A stretch of DNA of 21,514 nucleotides from Actinomortierella ambigua (lineage: Eukaryota; Mortierellomycota; Mortierellomycetes; Mortierellales; Mortierellaceae): NCBI GenBank assembly GCA_016098155.1, contig JAAAJB010000588.1:1-21514 (forward strand), in the 5' to 3' direction. This document shows positions 1-9,813 of the stretch, piece after piece; the stretch's first letter is position 1; the number at the start of each line of letters is the position of its first letter. The notes under the pieces are model-generated. The model saw only the letters and a program-made list of their open reading frames with translations. It searched no databases and was not told the origin of the DNA. The position numbers were made by a program, and so were the translations under genes.

Positions 1-484
1 GGACAGACTCTTGATGGATGTACTCAAGCCCACGAGCAATCTCGTGAGCGATGCGTGTCTTGGTCGGCCAGTCCATCGTGCCACCTTTGATGGCCTTCGT
101 GAGGGTACCCTTCTCGGCCAGCTCCATGATGAGGTAGAAGCAGTCTTCTTGCTCGTGAGTCCTGTAGAACTGGATGATGTTGCGGTGTTTAAGCTTCTGT
201 AGGACCTTGATCTCCTTCTGGATGGCATGCTCGTGGATACCCGAGCTTGAGACGTGGAATGACTTTGCTGCACATTGCTGGCATCCCCAGCGAGCACTGT
301 AAACAGATCCGTAGCCTCCTGCGCCGAGGAGGTTTCCTATAACCAGCATGGATTGCAGAGACGGCTAAGAGGTATGGGGAGGGTGGAGGAAGGAAAGAGG
401 GGTTAGTTTATAGGTCGGTATCAGTTTATAGGTCGGTATCTACAGCTTGACAAACAGCATATGTGATGGATAGGTTCTTACCAT
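1..484 (-). CDS. TKL-type protein kinase, N-lobe only (gene cut by left edge)
   Basis: This is the amino-terminal part of a Ser/Thr (TKL-like) protein kinase. The model is exon 1 at 482-484, an intron at 365-481 (GTAAGA donor, TTAG acceptor, 117 nt, phase 0) and exon 2 at 1-364, giving 122 visible residues. The glycine loop GAGGYGSVY lies near residues 15-23. The ATP-binding lysine is K35 in CAAKSF, and the helix-C glutamate is E52 in QKEI. They are followed by LKHRNIIQFY, a hinge-like LIMELAEKGTL and IARGLEYIHQ, so the window stops just before the catalytic HRD loop. All N-lobe catalytic residues are present, so the kinase looks active. The start is the weak point. The only in-frame ATG upstream is the last codon before the donor (484-482, context ACCATGG, behind a pyrimidine-rich leader). 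A start at the second Met inside exon 2 would give nearly the same kinase. C-terminal domains are unknown. Confidence 0.8.
405..440. repeat. 18-bp direct tandem duplication (two copies)
   Basis: The unit AGTTTATAGGTCGGTATC occurs at 405-422 and again, identically, at 423-440. Both copies lie inside the proposed first intron of the kinase gene at the left edge, so the duplication does not affect the protein in this model. Perfect identity suggests a recent slippage event. Confidence 0.9.
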
Positions 485-903
485 GGTGAGAACGTCTGAA
501 AAGTGTGAATAAAAAAATAGCAGGACTTGTATACGGAATGGAATGGAGGAGAGCTCACAATGATCTTCGATGAGAAGGTGTGATGATGATGTGAGAAGAG
601 GAATGAAGAGACATTTGTTTCCTGCTGGTATTTCTTTTTTCGACTCCTGTCGCTCCGAGGAGATTTAGGAGCATGCTTGTTTGTTTGTTTTGGCTTTCCA
701 GCGTTTGTTCGAGCAGCGGTTCTCACGCCCTCCTCATGTAGATCACTGACCGACTCGACAGCCTCACGAGAACGAACTCGTGGATCTAGGCCATGGTAAA
801 GATGACCCACCATTGGGAAAAGGATTTGAAACGGCCACAATAATTGTTCAGATTACTCTGTCTGGTGTAAAGACACCTTTGTTTTGTCTATGATACAGTT
901 TGT
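485..903 (-). promoter_or_regulatory. Spacer: 3' end of gene 2 and promoter/leader of gene 1
   Basis: These 419 bases separate two genes read in the same (minus) direction. The right part must hold the 3' UTR of the membrane-protein gene, whose stop is at 904-906. I see no AATAAA on the minus strand. The left part must hold the promoter of the kinase gene. Just before its proposed ATG is a T-rich stretch ending TTTTCAG, which could be either a leader pyrimidine tract or the 3' splice site of an intron in the 5' UTR (a possible GTGAGC donor lies about 60 nt upstream). A minus-strand frame open from 840 to 478 exists, but it does not join the kinase frame by any splice I could find. Confidence 0.45.
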
Positions 904-3900
904 CTACCAAAAGTCTTCAGAGCTCATACTTGCGATGCTCATGCTGTCGCTAGCAATGCCAGCATCTTCATCGTTGGCAGCACCGATCTGCTGCTGGTGT
1001 AGCTCACTCTTCTTGGTCATATCCACACGCGTCCACCCGCCATCCCCTCTGCCTTCTCTTGGACGCAAGGCTCCGTCAGTCACTTCATTGGCTCCAGAAG
1101 CATCCCGCGCAGGCGCTCCATAGTCTAGCAGCAGCTGCGTCTCTGCATTGTCTCCTGCTCCACCCCTACCAGCGTCTGCTTCTTGTGAGGCCTGTCGGTT
1201 CCTTTCGTCTCTCTTCTTCTTGCGGTCGAGCACCTCTGCCTCCGTCAAGAACGGATTGCCAACAATCGTCTGCTCGCTACTTGTTCGCACGAGCTCGTGT
1301 CGCGAAGACGGCGTAACAAGACGGGGTGCGCGCAATGTGTTGTCCGGCGTCATGAATGGGTTCTTGGGTCCATCCTCTCCACGACTATCCAGTGGATGAT
1401 GATGACGACGACTGCTGCTCTTGTTGCTACTTCTTCCGCTGACGCTAGGATCAGGTGTCAGTTCCGTGTCCCGCCTCTGCTGCAAGCCATGATGGTGACC
1501 ATCCTCATCCTCTTCATCGCTGCCGTAGCCATCCTCGTCATCTCCCTCGCGCTCCTCTTCGTCCTCGGCGCCCTCGGTAATGGTACCCATCTGGACGCGG
1601 CCATTGTGTGGGCGGTAGCGAGCATAGCTACTTCCAAGACGATCGCGCTCCGTCGGCGGGCCAAGATCATCCTCTTCATCCGAGTCTCCGATCACGTCTT
1701 TGGATCCTCCGATGATTAGCTCAGAGAACATGGCGGCTTTTTGCTGCAGCGTTTGAGGGATGATATAGCCGAGCGAGATGATGCCGGATCGGCGACGACG
1801 GACCGTGCCGGTGGTGGTGGTGGTGGTGCCTGGAGCGTTGGTGTTGTCATTGGAAGAGTCTTTACCAGGAGAATCACTGTCCTTGCCCTTACCCGACGAC
1901 GACGAAGAAGGAGGAGGCGCAGAAGTCTCACTAGCAGCACCTGCTGGTGCTCCATTACCTCCTCCTCCGCCTCCGTCTTCTTCATCCTTGCTGTAATTGG
2001 GCACTTTGTGCGACGGGTGCCGTCGTGGTGTGATGCTATCGAACCAGCCCAAGATGCGGCGACTAGGCTTGCGCTTGATGGTTCCTGTGCCTCCCGATGC
2101 TGGCTGGTCGTCCTGGCCCTCGTTGCTGTTGGAAGTCCGATAAATCTTCTTGATGGAGCCATCGCTGTCGACCCTGGCCTCGGCCACCACCCACAGGTTC
2201 TTGATCCGTGTACGCTCGGCGGTCGAAATCTCCCAGTACTTCTCAAAGCACAGGTCGTCGCCTTGGCCTTGAGGACCATACCACCATCGTTGTTGTTGTG
2301 GCTGCTGCTGTTGAGATCCTTGCTGGGATCCAGGACCACTGCTGCTTCCAGCGACCAAGCGCTGCCATGGCTTTTGCTGGCGCTGGCATCGGCGGAGGCG
2401 CATGTCCTCAAAGACAAGGCGGTTCAAGAAGGCGTAGATTCGGTTCAGGACCCCGACGTGCATGAACCCGCTGCGACCATGCTTCAGCCAACAGCCATGC
2501 TTCTCCAAGAACTGCTCCAGCTCGGCGCGGGGCATGGGCTGATAGCAGATCGACGTCGGAAAGGCCGGAGAAAACGAGGCAGGGATCAGTTGAGGGATCT
2601 CCTCGTGGTTCTTGCGGTACAGGTCGTCCCAGAACAGATACCACCATTGATGGCAGATCGACGAATGGACCATCGCCATACGCTCGTACAGAAACTGGAT
2701 CGTGGTCGTGAGCTCACGGTCTGGGAACCGTAGGAGCGAGTTCTCCTCTGTCGCCATCAGCACAGGTCCTAGCTCGCTCTGTCGTAGCGTTGGGTTATCG
2801 TAGATGTTGAGAAAGAACCCGTAGGACAGGGTCTCGTCCTTGTGGTGGGCCTCACGCCGGTAATGGTCCTTGTAGGCTCGCATGACCTTGTGCACTTTGG
2901 GGAGATTTCGACGGATCAGCTCGTGGTTGTCGCGGAGCAGCTTGGCCAAGGCAGGGGTCACCTGGAAATCGCGTGTGATGCCAATGATGGAGTGACCAAT
3001 GGTCGTCTCGTGAAAGAGCTGTGGAGACCCCTGAGGATCGGAGATCTCACCATCTGTGTACGTGATCGTCACTGAAAACCCTGGGTTCATGTTGTGGCCC
3101 TTCCAGGTTGATGTCTTCTTGCGGTGAATGGTGAACAGCCCACGCTTGTAGCTGATCGGCGCGTTGACGAGAGACATCTCCATCGACCCTCCTTGGTCTT
3201 CACGTTCGCGTTGGCGATGATGCGACGTGCCGCTACGGGTCTCGATGAAGGGCCGAATCACAAACTTGCCGTCTAGCGCTCGGAGCTGTTGTCGGATCTC
3301 ACGACGCCGTTGGATTTCGGCATCTTGGTTCTGCTGGAGATATCGGTCGAGTTCCTTCTCTCGAACCAGTGTGACCACTACGGACGACTCGTCGTAAACA
3401 AAGACCACGGAGAATGGAAAGGGGACCACATAGGCCTTGCCGAAATACGTCTTGACGTTGGATGCCATCAGCTCGGGCGCATAATACATGTCAGGTCCCA
3501 CGTATTCTCTGAGAATCATTGTTCGCTTGCGGAGGATAGCTGGTGTGAGAAACCTACAGGCGCGGGTATAGTTGCGCAGCCCAATCTGCCGGATGATCTT
3601 GAGGTTTTCCACGTGGCGTTCGGCAACCGTTCCCGTGAAATTGAGCAAGTACGGCGGGCGGTGAGGGGACTGCGAATAGGCGACAACTTTATCAGTAGGC
3701 ATCTTGAAGGTCTTGGCCGTGAGCAAAACGGTCGTCCAGGTCTCTTGCCAGACTCTGCGCTTGATATGCTTGGCATAGTTGAGGCGCGGGTTGTAGATCT
3801 CGAGTGAAAAGTCAAGGCGGCGCTGGAGCTGCTTCAAAAACATTTGGAATTTCTGGGTCTGACGGACAACGAACCAGATGACGATAACGCACATGACCAC

Positions 3901-6900
3901 ATACGTTGAAGTCAACAGGATGCCAAGCAGGTTGACAGGCCCTGCACGGACGACAATAAGGAGGCCCAACAGTGAGGTAGCGACACTGCAAGCTCGGGTG
4001 CAATACTCGGAGATGTTTTGAGACTGGTACAGGTATGGCTGCACCATGTAGTGGCGCACAATCAGGCCAATCGTCAACAATATCTGAAGACTGGCACGTA
4101 TCGCCTCAATCACCATCCGGTTGGTATTCCGGAAGATGCAGTTGTCCTTGGAGAAAATCACTACAATCACCACCGCTAGAAGCTTGGTGAACATGACCGA
4201 CACCTTGTAGGTGCCGCACTCTCGACGATAGCCTAAGTAGAGTTAAGAGTGAGGATAGAAGCTTGAGGTGAATTTTTTTGCCCTGGAGCATTTGTTCATC
4301 ACGAATGAATGTTTTGGACAGCTTTTTTTTTCTTACCATTATAGAGAAAGTTGTAGGGGCAAGTGTCTTGGTTGGTGATACGCTTATACTCCTCGTCCGG
4401 ATCAAGGCGCTGGTCACCTTGCTCCGTGTACTTGTCGACGCGAGGTAGGTTCACCACAACCAACCGTCGGACAGCCAATGGAAAGTAGATGGTATTGACA
4501 ATGATGATGGATACAGCAAGCGGGATAATGACATAGGCCAGATTGAGGTCCTGTATCCGCATCGAGGTGACATAGCAAAAGTCGTCTGGTGCTCGAAAAA
4601 TGTCGGCTGGTCCTAAGGGCTCCCATGTTGGCTTGTCAGTGGTCTTGTATGGATTCTTGACAGCCCACATGGTATCGGACCAAACCAAGGCATCTAGGGC
4701 AAATTTAGCCAACGGCAAATAGATTGTCGTCAATAGAAACACTATTGCGATCGTTTCAATCCTTTTGGCCTTAGACCGCAAGCTCCATGACGACACCTCC
4801 AGGCCCTATGGTTGTGATGGAAAGAGGCAGGCGGTCAAGGGTCATGCGGAGGAAATTAAGATAAGAGCATGGTGTAACCAAGCACTTCACCTGGACATTG
4901 GTCATCGCGTTTTACCTCAATATCGTCATTTGGATCCGTCTTGGTCATGATCTTGAAGGTATACATGGCGATGGCCGCCACGAGACCAAAGAGTGCAAGA
5001 AAGATGCCACCATAGCCAAGCACTCTCGACAAATCCAAAGAAGCAGCGGCAGGGATAACGTTGACCGAGGCATAAAGCCATTTCTGATCCGAGTACGAGT
5101 TTCCTGAAACGGATAGGTACAGCCCCATGTACTGCAGGAAATCACGCACAATTTCAAATCGCATCCACGAAATTCCAATGTTGGTTGACTCGCCACTCAT
5201 GATGCCGTCCGCCGTCGACGTCAACAGCACGTTCTGGAGCTCTTGGTCAAAGAACCCAGCCGGCTTAGTGATGTTGGCCTTGAGCTCGTCCAGCGACACG
5301 CCGACTGGCACCTTGTCCAGAGGTGGGAACATACCCTTCCGAGGATCTGGTTTTTCATTCTTGGACTTGCTTGAGCCTTTACTGGCGCTGCTGCTTTTCG
5401 AGTCCTTGGATGCCGTAGAGTCTACCGTTGACGCTCGTACAGCCATAGTCGACTTTGGCTTTTCAGGCACGGGTGGCGGGCGCTCGTCCTTGGACTTGAA
5501 CAGCGCACCATCCTTGAGAGGTGATGATGAGGAGCTCTTCCCGCTAGCTGATGTGTCGCCATCTTCCTCGACACTTTCAGGAATGACACTAAAATTGGGA
5601 GGTTTGAGTGAGGCCAAATAGGCATCCAGGACCGGGAAGGTGACTAATGGAGCTGTCGGCTGAAACAATGGATCGGCGTTGTCCAGAGCCGAAGTGCTGG
5701 GATCCATGCTTGTCCGTATGGTCGCCATCGGTGTCTCAATGCCGGAGGCCTTTGAAGCGGCACCTCTGCTTTTTGCCTCCTCTCCTAGTTTTTTACTGCC
5801 TGCCAGAAGGCTCTTGGCTCGCTGTAGTCGCTCCTGATTGAGTGAATCTGCTGGTGAGGAGACCTTGTGTTGAGGATCGGTGTCTGGGTGCGCTTTGTTG
5901 GGTCGGGACGATTTTTGCGGTGGTGGCTCGATTCCTGGTGGTTGAAGCGGCATCGCCTCCTCAGCAAGCTCGTGATCAAGTAGCGTGGTCGACTCTTCCA
6001 CATCTCGCTCGTCAAACAAAGGATTGCTACTACCACTGCTAGCCAAAGTGGTATCGGAGCTTGTGCTCGAGATGCTTTGTGTCGAGAGCCGTTTGAGTTC
6101 AATCAGGGCGACAGACGATGCCGAAGGTGCTGGTGGTGGATGGGACGTCGATGAAGTCAAATTGCTGGATGCTCCACCTGTGACTGCCACCGCTCTGCGC
6201 CGCGGTGGGACCCGGTCCTCTGGGTTGCCTAATACTGCATCGCCATCGTAGCCGTCTGTTCGTGTATCCGCTCCTATTGCTGCCGCCGAAGACCTTGCGC
6301 GAGATTCTTCATCACTCTGTGAAACGGGCGACAAAGGGACTGATCTGGAAGATGGACACGTTGGAGACGATGGCAAAAACACCGTACCCGACCCTGTAGC
6401 ACCGGCCAGCTTGGGCACGGACGTCCTTGAAGGAGCACCCTTGACCACGGCATAGATAATATCGGACCCAGAGCTGTTCCTATGGCTCCTGCTGTTGCTG
6501 CTCGCCTTGGTGTGCCAATCTAGCCTCATTTCGCCATCATCGACGCTCGTCTTATTCCGCCGTTGATGATAGACATTAGCGGCATCGCCTGTTTGGGGAC
6601 TAGATCCTACCATGTTGGGTTCCGAGTTGGGTCTTCCCCCTCCCCGCTGCCCTCCTCCTTGGGCATTCAGACCAAGTCGATTGTTTCGTACTGGTGGCGG
6701 GTGATTGGATTGTCCTACAGGGCTGATGGGTATGCTTTGTAGCGCAGCGCGAGCTCCAGTTGCATCCTTTCCAGTAGTTTTATCCTCGGATCCTGTACGA
6801 GGTTTGACTATCAATCAGCCAAAGGACGGGAAAACATATAGGAGGGGGGTCGCGTTAGGATCAAGGTCGTCTTTGCTCTGCATTTCTTCAATCTTTAGAT

Positions 6901-8243
6901 AAGGTCCATTACCAAGAGGGAGGAGCGCATCCAACGGCTGTCGAATAGGCTCTGTGGGCGGACTCAAAGGATGCTTACGAGCAGCGTGTTGCACCTGATG
7001 CCGTTCAGGCTCTGTTTTGGATACAGCAGCGGGTACCAATGCCAACTTGACAATTCCTTCGGAGTTTTCTCTCGATTGGTGCTGACCAATATGTGGTGGA
7101 AAGTTGTTATTGCTTCCATTGTTAGCCGAGGTGTTCGAGGATGTCGAATGTCTATCTCCTCGATGAAGTTCTTGGATATTGTCTATTTTTTTTTCCCGAA
7201 GAAGCAAGTTCAAGATAAGGTGAGTCCTCGGTCCTCTCTTCAAGAAAAAAAAGGGGGGGGGGAGAAGATGCTATTATCATTTAAGCTGACTTACCTCCTT
7301 TTTTACCAATCCGTTGCTGTTTGACCGTCTCTAATTCTGCAGGCTGCTTCATTGGTACAGGGGGAATTGTGCGGAGGGGCATGCGGCCTGCTGATAGCAC
7401 AGATGAATGACCCGATGACGACGATGTCGACGATGACGATGAAGCAGATGTTATGCGCGGTGCCGATGGCGCACCACCAACACCAATAGGCATCATTGCT
7501 TGAGTCCTGGTTCCTGTATCGCTTGAGCGACTCCTGCCAGGTGCTAATATAGAAACGCCATCGATATGGTTCGTGGATGGTTGATCCTGGAGTGAATTAT
7601 TGGTTAGAGGAAAGTGTGCTGTTGACGATGTAGGGGAAAGAGCAGCGCTCGAGGTGGTGGTAGGGCCGACAGGCTGGTGCGAGGAAGAGCCTCTCGCCAG
7701 TAGAGGGCTGGAGTTAGCTCTACCGCCTGGTCGAATAGCCCCTCCAGAATGCTGTGCGGCGTTCGTCGGTAAAAGGTTGGCCTGAGAGGACGATGGCGAA
7801 GACGATAGTACACCAGGTCTGATGGGCGAGCGAGGTGCTTCTACGCCATGGCGCTGTGTGCCAAAGAGTCGCGTGGGGGCAGGTGCAACAGATCGAAGAG
7901 GCAGTAGTGGCGGTCGAGCAAGCAAAGGAACACTTGCTACAGGGGAGCGCGGGGGCAGTGCTGAGATGGGGGATGTGGGCGTAGAGGTGTCGATGAGAGC
8001 CTGAGGCCCACGAAAGCGAGGTACAACAGTTGGGGTGGTCCTATTGCTGCCGTGGTTACCGCGGCTGATCTCACGCGAAGCTGGTCCTGGCCCGGAGACA
8101 TTTCGAAGACGAGCGTTGCTACCCCGCCTTGCTGCGCCCGTGCTACCTATCAGAGGGTCCTCCTCTGGCGTAGCGCTGTGACCATCTGGGTTGCTCCAGA
8201 AGGAGATGAGGTTATTAACGCTGGGCGACTTTTGACCAGACAT
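904..8243 (-). CDS. Large multi-pass (about 7 TM) membrane protein of unknown function
   Basis: I do not recognise this family. The best model has five exons: 7295-8243, 6979-7182, 4916-6807, 4337-4805 and 904-4232, about 2,280 residues. Introns at 4233-4336 (104 nt) and 4806-4915 (110 nt) are clear. Introns at 7183-7294 and 6808-6978 have in-frame alternatives (acceptor at 7234; donor at 6912), which change the length by about 20 residues. Residues 1 to about 980 are low-complexity Ser/Pro/Gly-rich and probably cytosolic. Hydrophobic segments lie near 983-1005, 1033-1056, 1104-1126, 1183-1200, 1213-1236, 1252-1267 and 1270-1294. Between the third and fourth is a polar loop ending CPYNFLYNGYRREC. 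A folded, charged region of roughly 550 residues follows (for example WWYLFWDDLYRKN and CFEKYWEIS), then an acidic Ser/Gly-rich tail ending SSEDFW. No N-terminal signal peptide is visible. A channel, receptor or scaffold role would be guesswork. Confidence 0.8.
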
Positions 8244-8345
8244 ATTGATGGATGAAAAGATGCGAAAAGGGTATACATGCAGGGTCTATATAATGCAATG
8301 CAAAAACGAAGGGGAGAAGAAAAGCGACAGTGGTTGGACACAGGA
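8244..8345 (-). promoter_or_regulatory. Core promoter and leader of the membrane-protein gene
   Basis: Read on the minus strand, the 100 bases before the ATG at 8243 are rich in pyrimidines (runs such as CTTTTCTTCTCCCCTTCG). They contain a TATATA element at 8287-8292, about 45 nt upstream of the ATG. A TATA box there would imply a very short 5' UTR. Pyrimidine-rich leaders also precede genes 1, 3 and 4. The assignment is by position and composition only. Confidence 0.4.
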
Positions 8346-9640
8346 AGATTGAAAGCCAGTTATCGCCTTTGACCTGGCGACCAAAGGAGACAAGGCTGGA
8401 GAGTGCGAAATGGAGAGAAGGGGATAAAGGGGAGGACAGTTGTCGGGAAGGAAGAGAAAGAAGTGTTGCCCTTCACTTCAGTACGACTCTCCAGTGTTTG
8501 TGCCTGGTCTTGACCAGCAGTCCGACTGTGGAGGGGGGGTGATCGTGATCACATTGTCCTTTGGGGGGTAGTGTGGGATGGTGTGTGTCTTTCTCTTACC
8601 CCTCCCCCCCTTTTTTTTACAACACTTTGTTGTTGTTGCGTAACAATTGTGCTATATAAAAAAGGAGAGTGTAGAGGATTATTGTCTACTCTGGGATCGT
8701 CATACGTGTGCCGTATCTCATTGGCTCCAGATTGAGCCAACGGCTGATTAGCGACCGAGACATTGTGTGCCTGAGTAGATCAACTCTGCTTCTGTGGAGA
8801 AAAGAAAGTGACTTTGCCAGCACGAGCCTTATTTTCGCGACAGGTGCACACGCACCTTCTGGAATGTCTGTCTTCTGTGTGTCGAGGCACACTGGATGTG
8901 TCCACTCGTATCCAAGATGATGGGCCCCGGAACCAAACAGAGTACAAGTGCTCACACCCTTGTCTGGGCGCATAAATTCGCGGACAGCTACTGCATGAAA
9001 AGATGAGCGTAAAAGTTTTTTTTTTTCCTCAGCTGTTTGGAGCTCATTGTCGCTCTGGATAGGGTAGGACAACACAATTATCGATGGTTGAGAAAGACGA
9101 GAGACGCAACGACAACAAGGATTATTTTGGGAATGCAAATACACTTTCTGCTCTTCTTGGCTTACTGGGTTCTGAATGGAGCACAAGGTATCATCACTCC
9201 TCTGACTCTCCACCTTCATCCTCTGTAGACTTCTCCAGGCCAGTGTGTTTGTGGGATTGTTGTCCTTCTTTGCGAGCTCCAAAGGGGTCAGGGGGAGAAA
9301 GAATTATTGAAACGGTGCTGTCAAAGCCTTCCCCCAAGGGAATCAACCGCTCCTCGTCCTCGGGTGATGTACTGCTCAAGGTACAATTGGACGAGCGCCC
9401 TTTTTGCACTGCCCGAGGGGGAGTTTCTTTGGTTTGGCGGCAGCTGCAGACTGAGAGCTGGTTGGATTGGCTCATTCAGATTCTCTCGTTTTCTAGTGAT
9501 TGCGGATGAGTAACATTCAGTGCCGCCCCACAGGCGGACAACGAGGCAGGCTCGCACAAACACAGGGAAAGACAGGAAGGAACTTGCAACAAGGTGGAAA
9601 AAAGAAAAGCACGCGCCTGGCCCACATAACGGGTACTTGC
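8346..9640. other. Central part of the divergent intergenic region; no supported gene
   Basis: This is about 1.3 kb between two divergently transcribed genes. I found no tRNA-like B box or recognisable coding domain. Chance-length open frames exist: minus 8686-9282 (198 codons, opening with TTG) and plus 9084-9509 (141 codons, ATG). They overlap each other on opposite strands and neither encodes anything recognisable. A TATATAAA element lies at 8653-8660 on the plus strand, too far from the gene 3 ATG at 9814 to be its core promoter unless a long or spliced leader exists. A near-palindrome GTGATCGTGATCAC lies near 8539-8552. The stretch may hold upstream regulatory DNA for both genes. Confidence 0.5.
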
Positions 9641-9813
9641 AAGGTTCAACCACCTCTCCCCTTTCCTCCTCCCTCCCTTGAGACACAACCTTTTAGAATA
9701 CCTCTCATCTTTTCCTTTTTCTCATTCTCTTGCAACTCTGCCATTCTCGTCATTCACCCATCCTCATCCCCATCACTCCACCCGCCCCCCCCTCCACCCC
9801 ACCCTCTTCCATC
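9641..9813 (+). promoter_or_regulatory. Pyrimidine-rich leader of the MIT-domain gene
   Basis: From about 9641 the plus strand becomes strongly pyrimidine-rich. It holds repeated CTCC, CCACCC and TCATC blocks, ending in a C-rich run and CTTCCATC directly before the ATG at 9814. CT-rich blocks just upstream of start codons are common around fungal transcription starts. No TATA element is apparent here. Confidence 0.45.

Noticed and set aside
478..840. Minus-strand 120-codon frame as the first exon of the left-edge kinase
   Set aside because: Joining it at the visible donors puts the kinase exon out of frame, and its downstream part is T-rich like a leader or intron. It was kept only as an untested possibility.
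1741..2733. Plus-strand open frame of 330 codons opposite the membrane-protein gene
   Set aside because: It opens with TTG, is Arg/Leu-rich in the way antisense frames of Ser/Gln-rich coding sequence are, and lies wholly opposite the well-supported last exon of gene 2.
4299..4796. Separate small two-TM gene
   Set aside because: Both ends coincide with good splice sites in the right phase, joining it to the exons on either side of the membrane-protein gene.
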